Shown here piece after piece: positions 1-7,946 of a DNA stretch of 64,000 nt. The stretch spans positions 1-64,000 of the forward strand of contig CBDUMS010000004.1 in NCBI GenBank assembly GCA_965368405.1, written 5' to 3'. Numbering within the stretch: position 1 is the first letter of the stretch; each line of letters opens with the position of its first letter. The notes below the pieces were generated by a model. It searched no databases, was not told where the DNA came from, and saw only the letters and a program-made list of their open reading frames with translations. Origin of the DNA: S012-113 sp965368405 (GTDB lineage Bacteria; Bacteroidota; Bacteroidia; Cytophagales; Cyclobacteriaceae). The position numbers were made by a program, and so were the translations under genes.

Positions 1-2
1 CG

Positions 3-758
3 CTGCGCCAAGTACTAATTATAGATGCATGCCATTCGGGTAGCTTAGTAGAATCGCTGTCTGGGAAAGTTGACGCTACGATGGGCGCCACACAAATTCG
101 TTCGTTGGAGCAACTAAAGGATAGAGCTAATGTCTACGTTCTCGCTGGATCGGCAGCAGATGCGGTAAGTTATGAATCCAGTATTTATGGCCAGGGACTC
201 CTTACCTATAGTTTATTAATGGGTATGAAAGGTGCAGCTCTCCGGGAGAACCAGTATGTAGATATTTTGCAACTGTTTAATTACGCATCGAGCGAAGTGC
301 CTGAATTGGCAAAGGAAGTTGGCGGTATTCAGAAGCCTGAAATTAAAATACCTTCAACCGGCAGCTTCGATATTGGCCAATTAAACGACGAGGCCAAAAA
401 GAGTATCACTGTGAGTACTCCCAAGCCCCTATTTATTCATTCCATTTTTCAGCATGAATCAATATTTTTCGACGATCTTAACTTAGGCACTGCAGTAGAC
501 AAAAAGTTGCGCTTATTAGATAGAACGACAGAGGTTGACCTGGTATTTCTTAACACTAATCATTACCAGGATGCTTTCGCGATACGCGGACGCTATACGG
601 TACTAGAAAATAACGAAATTACTGCTTCGATTAAATTATTTAAAGATCGCGGTCAGGTAGGCGAGTTCGAAATAACCGCCCCTTCAGTTGATGCAGCGGT
701 AGATAAGATTCTTGAAGGCGTTCTGGGACGAATTAAGCCTTTATTGCAAGAAAATTAA
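3..758 (+). CDS. Caspase-like (peptidase C14/metacaspase) protein, 3' part
   Basis: The reading frame is open to the left edge, so the gene begins before the window; 251 C-terminal residues are visible. The first residues contain IIDACHSGS, which matches the D-x-C-H-S-G block carrying the catalytic cysteine of caspase-like C14 peptidases. The next stretch (VYVLAGSAADAVSYES, then GQGLLTYSLLMGM) fits the end of the caspase fold. The catalytic histidine would lie upstream and cannot be checked. After about residue 125 the sequence leaves the protease fold and forms a domain I do not recognise. An ATG at 81 is internal and should not be taken as the start, since it would remove the catalytic cysteine. 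The stop overlaps the stop of the convergent small lipoprotein by 4 nt. The family call is good; the physiological role is unknown. Confidence 0.8.
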   Translation: MRQVLIIDACHSGSLVESLSGKVDATMGATQIRSLEQLKDRANVYVLAGSAADAVSYESSIYGQGLLTYSLLMGMKGAALRENQYVDILQLFNYASSEVPELAKEVGGIQKPEIKIPSTGSFDIGQLNDEAKKSITVSTPKPLFIHSIFQHESIFFDDLNLGTAVDKKLRLLDRTTEVDLVFLNTNHYQDAFAIRGRYTVLENNEITASIKLFKDRGQVGEFEITAPSVDAAVDKILEGVLGRIKPLLQEN

Positions 759-952
759 TTGCAAATCACACAAGTTACACCCTCTGCAGCCTCACAGGCA
801 GCCTTGGTATCATAACAAGTGCTGGAATCTGCATGAGAATATGGCAAGGTCGAATCACAACCATCACAGGTAACAGGATCCACAAGTTCATCACACGAAG
901 AGGCAAACAACATTACGGTGAATATTAATGCCATACCAAGTACTTTGTTCAT
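755..952 (-). CDS. Small cysteine-rich lipoprotein
   Basis: A 65-residue protein with a lipoprotein signal peptide: MNKVLGMALIFTVMLFASSC, with the lipobox cysteine at about residue 20. The mature part is only about 45 residues and acidic. It carries CDGC, further single cysteines and a final CVICN, giving seven cysteines after the lipidated one or counting close to it, consistent with disulfides or metal binding in the periplasm or at the outer membrane. No family is recognised. It is transcribed towards the caspase-like gene, sharing the 4-nt TTAA in which both stops lie. Confidence rests on the clean signal peptide; the function is unknown. Confidence 0.65.
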   Translation of the reverse strand: MNKVLGMALIFTVMLFASSCDELVDPVTCDGCDSTLPYSHADSSTCYDTKAACEAAEGVTCVICN

Positions 953-1131
953 ATCGATTTAGTGTTAGGTAACTGTTGGCTAATTTACGACAAATAATTT
1001 TTTTATGACTTTATTATGTGCCAATTGATTAAAACTATAAACTGGACTGAGAGTTGCTAATATTTAGCAAAAATCGCAATACAGGCAATAAAGATGAATA
1101 AAAACACTTTTAAGAGAAGTAACAAAAGCTC

Positions 1132-1139
1132 TATATTTG
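1132..1139 (+). promoter_or_regulatory. Candidate -7 box upstream of the bat-like pair
   Basis: TATATTTG fits the Bacteroidota -7 consensus TAnnTTTG. The ATG at 1156 follows 16 nt later. Only a TTTT stretch (1108-1111) stands at the -33 position, so this is a partial match. It suggests that the batB/batC-like pair has its own promoter. Confidence 0.4.
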
Positions 1140-1155
1140 TCGCCTTAGAAAAGTG

Positions 1156-2121
1156 ATGAACTGGTTTAATCAATTATCTGTATTTGAATATGTAAGTATT
1201 GCAATATTTATTATTGCCTACTTTCTCTATACTTTTCGGATTCTACGTTTAAGTAGATTTCTAGGTAATATTCACGGCTCAGTAATACCAAAGTTAGTTC
1301 TTAGAGGAGCATTCTTCGCATTAATAATCATAGCCCTGCTTGGCCCCTCCTTTGGCAATGATTCAAAAGAAGTGAAGTCGATAGGTAAAGACATTATGAT
1401 TGCCGTCGATCTTTCTAACTCAATGAATGCTGTCGATATTCAGCCAAGCCGCCTAGAGAAGGTAAAGTATGAGCTAAATAATATAATCGAGGAGTTTAAC
1501 TCAGACAGAATTGGGCTGATTATTTTCTCGTCTGAAGCATTTGTACAGTGCCCATTAACCTACGACCAGTCGGCATTGAACTTGTTTATCGAAACCTTAA
1601 GTTCTCGCTTAGTACCAAATACGGGTACTGATTTCGGTCCTCCGCTCAGCCTTGCCCTAGAGAAGCTAAATACCGATGAATCAGCCATCGACTCCAAAGC
1701 AAAGATCATCATACTGATTAGCGATGGAGAAGATTTTGGAGATGAAACTTCTACAATCCGCGCTGAAATTCGTGAGCAAGGCATAAAGTTGTTTACCCTT
1801 GGCGTAGGAACCACACAAGGGAGCAAAATAATAATGCCAGATGGGGTAAAAATGGACCAGGATGGTAATGAGGTAGTATCAAAGCTAAACCGTCAATCGT
1901 TAAAGGAGCTGGCCGCACGGACAGGTGGAAGTTATTTTGAGATAAATCAACGGCAAAACGATGTCTCTAGACTTATAAATAACATCAATCGTGTCGAAGG
2001 TCAGTTAAGAGATGCACGAGTGGTTGATGTTTCGGCAAATAAATACATCTATTTTCTAGCTGCTGCGTTATTATTATTGATTATCGACTTACTAACTACA
2101 GTTAAGACAATAAGAATATGA
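1156..2121 (+). CDS. BatA/BatB-like VWA-domain membrane protein
   Basis: A 321-residue protein with hydrophobic segments near residues 10-27 and 50-63, a von Willebrand factor A domain at about 80-285, and a C-terminal membrane helix near 295-315. The MIDAS motif is visible as DLSNS, with the supporting Thr in PNTGTDFG and the Asp in ISDGEDFG. This is the architecture of the Bat (aerotolerance) proteins BatA/BatB of Bacteroidota, where a VWA domain faces the periplasm. A GTG at 1153 is also possible, but the ATG at 1156 is preferred. The gene overlaps the following TPR gene by 4 nt (ATGA), so the two are probably translationally coupled. The usual partners (MoxR ATPase, DUF58 protein, BatD, BatE) are not next to it. 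Confidence 0.85.
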   Translation: MNWFNQLSVFEYVSIAIFIIAYFLYTFRILRLSRFLGNIHGSVIPKLVLRGAFFALIIIALLGPSFGNDSKEVKSIGKDIMIAVDLSNSMNAVDIQPSRLEKVKYELNNIIEEFNSDRIGLIIFSSEAFVQCPLTYDQSALNLFIETLSSRLVPNTGTDFGPPLSLALEKLNTDESAIDSKAKIIILISDGEDFGDETSTIRAEIREQGIKLFTLGVGTTQGSKIIMPDGVKMDQDGNEVVSKLNRQSLKELAARTGGSYFEINQRQNDVSRLINNINRVEGQLRDARVVDVSANKYIYFLAAALLLLIIDLLTTVKTIRI

Positions 2122-2966
2122 AATTGATTCTTGCTATTTTTCTTATGATCAACCCACTTACCGATTTGGATAGGATCGCGCGCGTGAATGAGGCTAAAAA
2201 AGAAGCAGAAAGAGCCTATTTGAGTGAGAATTATGAGTTAGCCCGAGACAAGTATATCTATTTAAAAGATTCACTTGGTGTGAAGGATGATAATATATTA
2301 CTAAACCTCGCCAATTCTCAGTATCTACTCAACGATTCTACCAGTGCGCAGTCAACATATAATTCTTTAAAGGAGAGCGAAAATAAGAGAATCAGTTCTA
2401 TTGCCCACCAACAACTTGGTGCCATGCAATTTAAGGCTAAAAAGTACGAGGCGTCATTACAACATTACAAAAATGCATTAAGGTCAGATCCGGGAAACAA
2501 TGACGCTCGCTACAATTATGAGCTACTTAAAAAAATCATAAAAGAACAAGAAGAGCAGCAGGAGAATCAAGATCAACAGAATCAGGATCAGCAGGATCAA
2601 GAGCAGCAGAACGAGGAGCAGCAGAATAAAGATCAACAGAACCAAGAACAAAACAAGGAGGAGAAAGAAAAACAGGAGCAAGAGGAGCAAGAGCAAAAGG
2701 AACAGGAAGAAAAAGAGCAAAAAGAAAATCAGGAGGAACAGCAACAGCAAGAAGAGCAAAAGCCTGAGGATCAAGAGAAAAAAGAGGAAAAAGAAGAAGA
2801 GGCAAAACCTAATCCTATCGATGAAGAGAAGCTTAAAGAGATGAAAATTAGCGAAGAAAAGGCGATGCTAATTCTTGAAGCAATGAAGAATAATGAGATT
2901 CAGTATATTCAGCAAAACAAGCGAAAGGCGAAAAAGAAGAAAGACCCCTCTAAGCCAGACTGGTAA
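2118..2966 (+). CDS. BatC-like TPR protein with Glu/Gln-rich tract
   Basis: A 282-residue protein. A weakly hydrophobic N-terminus (LILAIFLMINPLT) may be a signal peptide. Tetratricopeptide repeats cover about residues 25-135 (for example SIAHQQLGAMQFKAKKYEAS followed by HYKNALRSDPGNNDARYN). Residues about 140-232 form a low-complexity region almost wholly of Glu, Gln, Lys, Asn and Asp, and a Lys-rich end follows (KRKAKKKK). TPR plus a charged tail directly after a VWA protein is the standard layout of BatC. The family is thought to bind partners of the Bat complex in the periplasm. The 4-nt overlap with the upstream gene supports an operon. Long minus-strand ORFs opposite the repetitive tract are shadows. 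Confidence 0.8.
   Translation: MKLILAIFLMINPLTDLDRIARVNEAKKEAERAYLSENYELARDKYIYLKDSLGVKDDNILLNLANSQYLLNDSTSAQSTYNSLKESENKRISSIAHQQLGAMQFKAKKYEASLQHYKNALRSDPGNNDARYNYELLKKIIKEQEEQQENQDQQNQDQQDQEQQNEEQQNKDQQNQEQNKEEKEKQEQEEQEQKEQEEKEQKENQEEQQQQEEQKPEDQEKKEEKEEEAKPNPIDEEKLKEMKISEEKAMLILEAMKNNEIQYIQQNKRKAKKKKDPSKPDW
2541..2808 (+). repeat. Low-complexity Glu/Gln-coding tract
   Basis: Imperfect tandem repetition of codons such as gaa/gag/cag/caa within the batC-like gene, coding for runs like QDQQNQDQQDQEQQ. It probably expands and contracts by slippage. It creates artificial Leu-rich open frames on the opposite strand. Confidence 0.85.
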
Positions 2967-3021
2967 TATAGCAACCTCACACATTGTTTAATTTTCGAGG
3001 GAAATAATTACGAACTCTCGG

Positions 3022-3029
3022 TATCTTTG
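3022..3029 (+). promoter_or_regulatory. Candidate -7 box of the thiolase gene
   Basis: TATCTTTG, a full match to TAnnTTTG, 23 nt before the ATG at 3053. No good TTG lies 17-23 nt upstream, so only the -7 element is supported. Confidence 0.45.
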
Positions 3030-3052
3030 TTATAACCAGTAAAAAAAATCAA

Positions 3053-4234
3053 ATGGAAGAAGTATATATAGTTTCGGCTGTTAGAACTCCAATTGGCAGT
3101 TTTGGCGGAAGTCTTGCCTCATTATCAGCGACCACCTTAGGTACCATAGCTGTTAAAGGAGCCCTCGACAGGGCAGGTATTGTTGCCAGCGATGTTAATG
3201 AAGTGTTTATCGGTAATGTTATTTCAGCCAACCTAGGACAGGCACCAGCGCGTCAAGCAGCAATTGGAGCCGGCATTGGCTATAACGTTCCTTGCACTAC
3301 CGTAAACAAGGTTTGTGCCTCGGGGATGAAAGCTGTAATGTTAGGCGCTCAAAGTATTATGCTTGGCATTAACGATGTTGTAGTTGCAGGCGGAATGGAA
3401 AGTATGTCGAATATCCCCTACTATATCCCAAAGGGTCGTTTTGGCTACAAATATGGCAATGGAGAATTAGTTGATGGTCTTTTGAAGGACGGCTTATGGG
3501 AGGTATATAATGATTTTGCTATGGGAAACTGTGGCGATCATACGGCCAAGGAGCTGAACATTAGTCGTGAAGAGCAAGATGAATATGCTATTAACTCCTA
3601 CAAACGTTCAGCAATCGCCTGGAAAGATGGCTTGTTCAAAGATGAAATAATTCCAGTTGAAGTTCCACAACGAAAGGGTGACCCTATAGTTGTTAGTGAA
3701 GATGAGGAGTATAAGAATGTGAAATTTGAAAAAATCCCAGCTTTACGTCCGGTTTTTAGTAAAGACGGAACCGTAACCGCTGCAAATGCTTCAACTATTA
3801 ACGATGGAGCGAGTGCAATAATCCTCATCGGAAAAAAGAAAATGGAAGAGCTTGGTCTAAAGCCGCTGGCACGTGTTGCCGGCTTCGCAGATGCAGCGCA
3901 GGACCCACTATGGTTTACTACCGCACCTTCATTGGCTATACCGAAAGCCATAGCGCATGCCGGCCTTTCCAAAGAAGATATTGATTTTTACGAGATCAAT
4001 GAAGCCTTTTCGGTTGTTGCTTTAGCCAATAACAAAGAATTAGGCCTAGACGGTGATAAAGTAAACTGTTTTGGCGGTGCGGTATCGCTGGGTCATCCGC
4101 TTGGAGCCTCCGGTGCACGAATTATTACCACCCTCAATAACGTACTTCATAAAAAAGATGGCAAGTATGGTGTGGCTGGAATTTGTAATGGTGGCGGTGG
4201 AGCTTCGGCAATCGTCCTAGAAAATATGGGGTAA
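3053..4234 (+). CDS. Acetyl-CoA C-acetyltransferase (thiolase)
   Basis: A 393-residue protein of normal thiolase length. The family condenses two acetyl-CoA to acetoacetyl-CoA or runs the reverse thiolysis. The nucleophilic cysteine is at C88 in NKVCASGMKA. The second catalytic block is INEAFSVVAL, the catalytic histidine is in GGAVSLGHPLGASGAR, and the C-terminal acid/base cysteine is in CNGGGGAS. All key residues are present, so it should be active. It may be biosynthetic or degradative; ketone-body, HMG-CoA or fatty-acid roles cannot be separated from the sequence. It has its own probable promoter and a 35-nt gap to the next gene. An HMG-CoA-lyase-like gene lies far away at 30064, so no pathway operon is visible. 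Confidence 0.93.
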   Translation: MEEVYIVSAVRTPIGSFGGSLASLSATTLGTIAVKGALDRAGIVASDVNEVFIGNVISANLGQAPARQAAIGAGIGYNVPCTTVNKVCASGMKAVMLGAQSIMLGINDVVVAGGMESMSNIPYYIPKGRFGYKYGNGELVDGLLKDGLWEVYNDFAMGNCGDHTAKELNISREEQDEYAINSYKRSAIAWKDGLFKDEIIPVEVPQRKGDPIVVSEDEEYKNVKFEKIPALRPVFSKDGTVTAANASTINDGASAIILIGKKKMEELGLKPLARVAGFADAAQDPLWFTTAPSLAIPKAIAHAGLSKEDIDFYEINEAFSVVALANNKELGLDGDKVNCFGGAVSLGHPLGASGARIITTLNNVLHKKDGKYGVAGICNGGGGASAIVLENMG

Positions 4235-4269
4235 GACAATCTTGCTATCAGTTCTTCGTTAATACCAAC

Positions 4270-5601
4270 ATGAATAGATCGACAATACAAATAGTACTGC
4301 TCACCTGTGTGATTTGTATGGTATCTATTGCTGCTACAGCCCAGACTAATCGTGTTGTTCGAAAGTACTACAATCGGGCCAATACGCTATTGAAGGAAGA
4401 ATACAGTGTGCTTGGTAACGACACGACAAGAATCGATGGCCAATACACTAAGTATTTCCCCAATGGAAAAGTTGCAATTACAGGTCAGTTCGAAGAAGGC
4501 GAAAAAGTGGGAGTATTTACCTCCTATTATCCTTCGGGTCAGCTTCAACAAACGCTAACCTTTGTAAATGGACTAAAGACCGGACCAGTAGCGGTCTATG
4601 CTGAAGACGGTCAGCTTATCCAAACAGGCCAGTTCGCTCTGGATACGCTTACAGATACCCTAACGCTCTATTATTCCAGTGGCAAGCTGAAATCAATAAC
4701 TACATTTAAAAAGGGTAAGCCCGACGGAACAGTGAAAGAGTATTATGAATCGGGGCAGCTAAAACAAGATGTCGGCTATGCTGCGGGTAAGGTTAATGGG
4801 CTCACGAGGACCTATTTCGAAAACGGCCAACTTCATACAGAAGAGAATTTCCTGAATGGTAATGTGAATGGTTATTTTAAAACCTACTATTCAAATGGTC
4901 AGTTAGAAACCGAAAGCTCCAATAAAAACGGCAGCCGAACTGGCGATTTTAGCTCATATAGCAGAGAAGGTGTGCTATTAATTCAAGGGCATTACCTCGA
5001 TGGTAAGCTACATGGCAACAACAAGTCATGGTACGAAAATGGCCAACTCCGAACAGATACGCAGTATAATAAAGGGTTTAGGAATGGCGCAAGTCTGGAA
5101 TATTATGAAAACGGAAAATTAAAAAGTAAGGGTAATTATTCCGATAACGAAAAGACATTCAGTTTAGAAACCTTTTATGACGATGGAAAGCCGAAAGCTA
5201 TTTCACAGCAAAAACAAGCCCAGCCCTATGGTGAGTGGAAATCATGGCATGCAAATGGGCAGTTAGAAACCTTAACAAGTTATGAAGACGGGCTGATCGT
5301 GGGTGATCGATTAACCTATGATGAGCAGGGCCAACTTCTACTGCAAGAACCTTTTGTCCGTAACGGAAAAGTTGGCATTGAAACCGCCTACTATAACACA
5401 GGCCAAAAGAAATCGGAGCAAAATTACCAGTCCGGTAAAAAGCATGGTGAGTATAAAGAATACTATCGCTCGGGGAAGGTAAAACTAATGGGGCGTTATG
5501 CCGGAAATAAGAAGGCAGGAGAATGGAGTTATTTCGATGAGTCGGGAAATACGATTCGCGTTGATAAATATTCATTCGGCAAACTCGTTTCGAAGAAGTA
5601 G
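4270..5601 (+). CDS. Exported MORN-repeat protein
   Basis: A 443-residue protein with a signal peptide (IVLLTCVICMVSIAATAQ, cleavage after about residue 25). The rest is about 16 tandem MORN-type repeats of roughly 23 residues, each built around motifs such as YYPSGQ, YFENGQ, WYENGQ, YYENGK, WHANGQ and YYRSGK. Repeats of this type (also called YwqK-like in databases) form an extended beta-hairpin ladder. No catalytic domain is visible. It is probably periplasmic or surface located and may bind a partner or lipid. It follows the thiolase on the same strand and precedes purC, with no clear functional link. The 'antitoxin' name often attached to this repeat family should not be transferred without evidence. 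Confidence 0.8.
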   Translation: MNRSTIQIVLLTCVICMVSIAATAQTNRVVRKYYNRANTLLKEEYSVLGNDTTRIDGQYTKYFPNGKVAITGQFEEGEKVGVFTSYYPSGQLQQTLTFVNGLKTGPVAVYAEDGQLIQTGQFALDTLTDTLTLYYSSGKLKSITTFKKGKPDGTVKEYYESGQLKQDVGYAAGKVNGLTRTYFENGQLHTEENFLNGNVNGYFKTYYSNGQLETESSNKNGSRTGDFSSYSREGVLLIQGHYLDGKLHGNNKSWYENGQLRTDTQYNKGFRNGASLEYYENGKLKSKGNYSDNEKTFSLETFYDDGKPKAISQQKQAQPYGEWKSWHANGQLETLTSYEDGLIVGDRLTYDEQGQLLLQEPFVRNGKVGIETAYYNTGQKKSEQNYQSGKKHGEYKEYYRSGKVKLMGRYAGNKKAGEWSYFDESGNTIRVDKYSFGKLVSKK

Positions 5602-5645
5602 TAGATTTTGAACGAAGTCGGCCTGTAATTTCTAAGATTATCATG

Positions 5646-5653
5646 TAATTTTG
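5646..5653 (+). promoter_or_regulatory. Candidate -7 box of purC
   Basis: TAATTTTG matches TAnnTTTG. The purC ATG at 5659 is only 5 nt downstream, implying a leaderless or nearly leaderless transcript. No -33 TTG at normal spacing is obvious. Confidence 0.4.
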
Positions 5654-5658
5654 GCCGC

Positions 5659-6606
5659 ATGAATGCGCTGCGTGAATCTACATTTAATTTCCCTAATCAA
5701 ACTGGATTTTATAGAGGCAAGGTCCGGGATGTCTTTTACTTTGGCAACAAGGTCGCCATGGTGGCCTCGGACAGGATATCTGCTTTCGATGTTATTTTAC
5801 CCAGGGCCATTCCTTATAAGGGACAGGTCCTGAATCAAATCGCTGCAGATAACCTTAATTCCACAAGAGATATTGTCGACAACTGGTTTATCAGCTCGCC
5901 TGACCCCAATGTCTCAGTAGGTATTCTCTGTAAGCCCTTTCCTATAGAAATGGTAATTCGAGGCTACCTCGCAGGTCATGCATGGCGTGAATATAAAGCA
6001 GGGAAACGAGTTTTGTGTGGTGTTTCATTGCCAGAGGGCCTTAAGGAAAACGACAAGTTGCCTTCACCAATTATTACACCGGCAACCAAAGCCGAAGAAG
6101 GTCATGACGAGGATATTTCGCGAGAAGAGATTATAGCCCAAGGAATAATCAGCGAAAGTTATTATAGCCAATTAGAAGAGATTACCTATAAATTATTTGA
6201 GCGCGGCACAGAGCGAGCAGCGCGTCAAGGATTAATTTTGGTTGATACAAAATATGAATTTGGCATTTTCAATGATCATATCTACTTGATTGATGAAATT
6301 CACACCCCAGATTCCTCCCGATACTTTTATCAAGACGGATATGCGGAACGACAGTCCGCCGGAGAAAAGCAAAGACAGCTCTCAAAAGAATTTGTTCGTG
6401 AATGGCTAATCGAAAATGGCTTTCAAGGGCTTGAGGGACAAGAGGTGCCTGAAATGACCGATGAAGTAGTACAAATGATTTCTGAGCGATACCTCGAATT
6501 ATACAGATCTTTCACAGGAACCCCTTTAAAAACCGAGAATACATTAAATTTGGAGGATCGAATTTACAAGAACATAAAAAATTGGTTGGAAGCCGACGTT
6601 AATTAG
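5659..6606 (+). CDS. purC: Phosphoribosylaminoimidazole-succinocarboxamide synthase
   Basis: A 315-residue SAICAR synthase, the purine-pathway enzyme that joins CAIR and aspartate using ATP. Recognisable blocks are FYRGKVRDVFYFG, MVASDRISAFDVIL, EMVIRGYLAGHAWREY, the TPATKAEEGHDEDIS substrate loop, LILVDTKYEFG and IYLIDEIHTPDSSRY. The length is that of the longer (yeast-like) form, about 300 residues, rather than the roughly 240-residue E. coli form. The ATG is chosen because it follows the promoter-like TAATTTTG and gives the expected N-terminus. The downstream STAS gene starts 31 nt later and may be cotranscribed. Confidence 0.97.
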   Translation: MNALRESTFNFPNQTGFYRGKVRDVFYFGNKVAMVASDRISAFDVILPRAIPYKGQVLNQIAADNLNSTRDIVDNWFISSPDPNVSVGILCKPFPIEMVIRGYLAGHAWREYKAGKRVLCGVSLPEGLKENDKLPSPIITPATKAEEGHDEDISREEIIAQGIISESYYSQLEEITYKLFERGTERAARQGLILVDTKYEFGIFNDHIYLIDEIHTPDSSRYFYQDGYAERQSAGEKQRQLSKEFVREWLIENGFQGLEGQEVPEMTDEVVQMISERYLELYRSFTGTPLKTENTLNLEDRIYKNIKNWLEADVN

Positions 6607-6637
6607 CTTAATTTTCAACCTTTAAACAATAACGGAG

Positions 6638-7018
6638 ATGAAATATACTATAGATAAAAAAGAGCAATATTGTTTACTGAAATTAAATGAGCCCAAGCTG
6701 GACTCGACCTTAGCACCTACCCTGAAAACTGAGCTCATTACTTTACATGCTGAAGGAGCCAGAAATATTATTCTAGACCTCAGTGAAGTGAACTATACCG
6801 ATTCTTCTGGACTTAGCTCGCTCCTCGTTGGCAACAGAACGTATCAACAAGATGGTGGTATATTTATCTTGTCCGCTCTTTCCGATCACACGATGAAGCT
6901 TATCAAAATTTCGCAACTCGATGGTGTTCTAAACATCTTACCTACGATCGAAGAGGCAATTGATGCAGCACTTCTTCATAATATCGAAAACGATCTAAAG
7001 AGCCAATCAGAAGATTAA
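6638..7018 (+). CDS. STAS-domain protein (anti-sigma factor antagonist type)
   Basis: A 126-residue single STAS domain. The block ILDLSEVNYTDSSGLSSLL contains the DSSG motif whose serine (S56 or S57 here) is phosphorylated by a partner kinase in SpoIIAA/RsbV-like antagonists. The last 20 residues are a short acidic tail. No anti-sigma kinase or PP2C phosphatase is encoded nearby, so the partner is elsewhere. The rnz gene begins 9 nt after its stop. In Bacteroidota such small STAS proteins are common next to rnz, which supports a genuine operon but does not reveal the target. Confidence 0.85.
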   Translation: MKYTIDKKEQYCLLKLNEPKLDSTLAPTLKTELITLHAEGARNIILDLSEVNYTDSSGLSSLLVGNRTYQQDGGIFILSALSDHTMKLIKISQLDGVLNILPTIEEAIDAALLHNIENDLKSQSED

Positions 7019-7027
7019 TACCTGATT

Positions 7028-7945
7028 TTGCCTTTTGAAGTCACCATTTTAGGTTCAAACTCTGCAATTCCTATGTATGGGCGACATCATACCGCGCAAT
7101 TTCTGCGAGTACAAAATCACCATTTTCTAATTGATTGTGGCGAAGCAACCCAGCTGCAGCTACAGCGCTATGGCTTAAAAAGCCAACGATTAGAAGCGAT
7201 CTTTATTAGTCATTTGCACGGCGATCATTATCTGGGCCTGGTAGGACTACTCTCATCATTGCACCTTATGGGCAGAACGAAAGAGCTTAAGCTGTTTGCT
7301 CCTGCTGCTCTGCAAGAAATAATCACCTTGCAGTTGAAGCACTCCCAGACTACCTTTCGCTATAACCTTAAGTTTCACCCAATGAATATGGAGAAGCGTA
7401 CCATTATATATGAAACCAATAGGCTAACGGTCTCTACAATACCGTTGAAACATCGGATTCCCTGCTCGGGGTTTCTTTTCCAAGAAAAGTCATATCCTTT
7501 CAGAATTCGGAGATCTAAACTTCCAGAAGAGATTCAGATAAGTGAAATTGCTCAGCTCAAACAGGGGACTGATGTATTTCATAGCGACGGAAAAGTTAAA
7601 TATTCTTGCAAGGAGTTTACCCTTCCTCCTAAAAAATCGCGTTCGTACGCTTATTGTAGCGATACCCTCTACATCCCCGAGCTTGCTGAGGAAGTTAAGG
7701 AAGTAGATTTACTCTATCACGAAGCGACCTTTCTTAATGAAAAAGAACTTAATGCGACCAATACCTTTCATTCCACCGCGAGTCAGGCAGCAACAGTCGC
7801 CCGCGATGCCAAAGCAAAAAAGCTGATTATTGGCCATTTCTCTGCACGTTATAAAGATTTATCGCCGCTTGAGGATGAAGCAAGAAAGGTATTTAAAAGC
7901 AGTTTTCTTGCCATAGAAGGCGAGGTTTATAGCATAACCAACTAA
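7028..7945 (+). CDS. rnz: Ribonuclease Z
   Basis: A 305-residue metallo-beta-lactamase-fold RNase that processes the 3' end of tRNA precursors. The metal-binding motif SHLHGDH is at residues 61-67 (H62, H64, D66, H67). Further ligands are expected in the H-containing KHRIPCSGF block, in YCSDT and in IGHFSARY near the C-terminus. The start is a TTG at 7028: the family N-terminus (xxFxVTILGSxSAIPxxG) begins exactly there and no ATG is available. The gene sits between the STAS gene (9 nt) and the transporter gene (1 nt gap), which indicates cotranscription. Confidence 0.94.
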   Translation: MPFEVTILGSNSAIPMYGRHHTAQFLRVQNHHFLIDCGEATQLQLQRYGLKSQRLEAIFISHLHGDHYLGLVGLLSSLHLMGRTKELKLFAPAALQEIITLQLKHSQTTFRYNLKFHPMNMEKRTIIYETNRLTVSTIPLKHRIPCSGFLFQEKSYPFRIRRSKLPEEIQISEIAQLKQGTDVFHSDGKVKYSCKEFTLPPKKSRSYAYCSDTLYIPELAEEVKEVDLLYHEATFLNEKELNATNTFHSTASQAATVARDAKAKKLIIGHFSARYKDLSPLEDEARKVFKSSFLAIEGEVYSITN

Positions 7946-7946
7946 T

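Noticed and set aside
1094..1156. 20-codon ORF whose TGA overlaps the bat-like gene start by one base, a possible leader peptide
   Set aside because: It contains the -7 promoter box, so the start would lie upstream of the transcription start. No regulatory pattern is visible.
2523..2805. Long leucine-rich frames on the minus strand
   Set aside because: They lie opposite the Glu/Gln-coding repeat of the batC-like gene and are artefacts of the gaa/cag repetition.
4270..5601. MORN-repeat protein as an antitoxin
   Set aside because: The database label for this repeat is misleading; the gene has a signal peptide and no toxin partner nearby.
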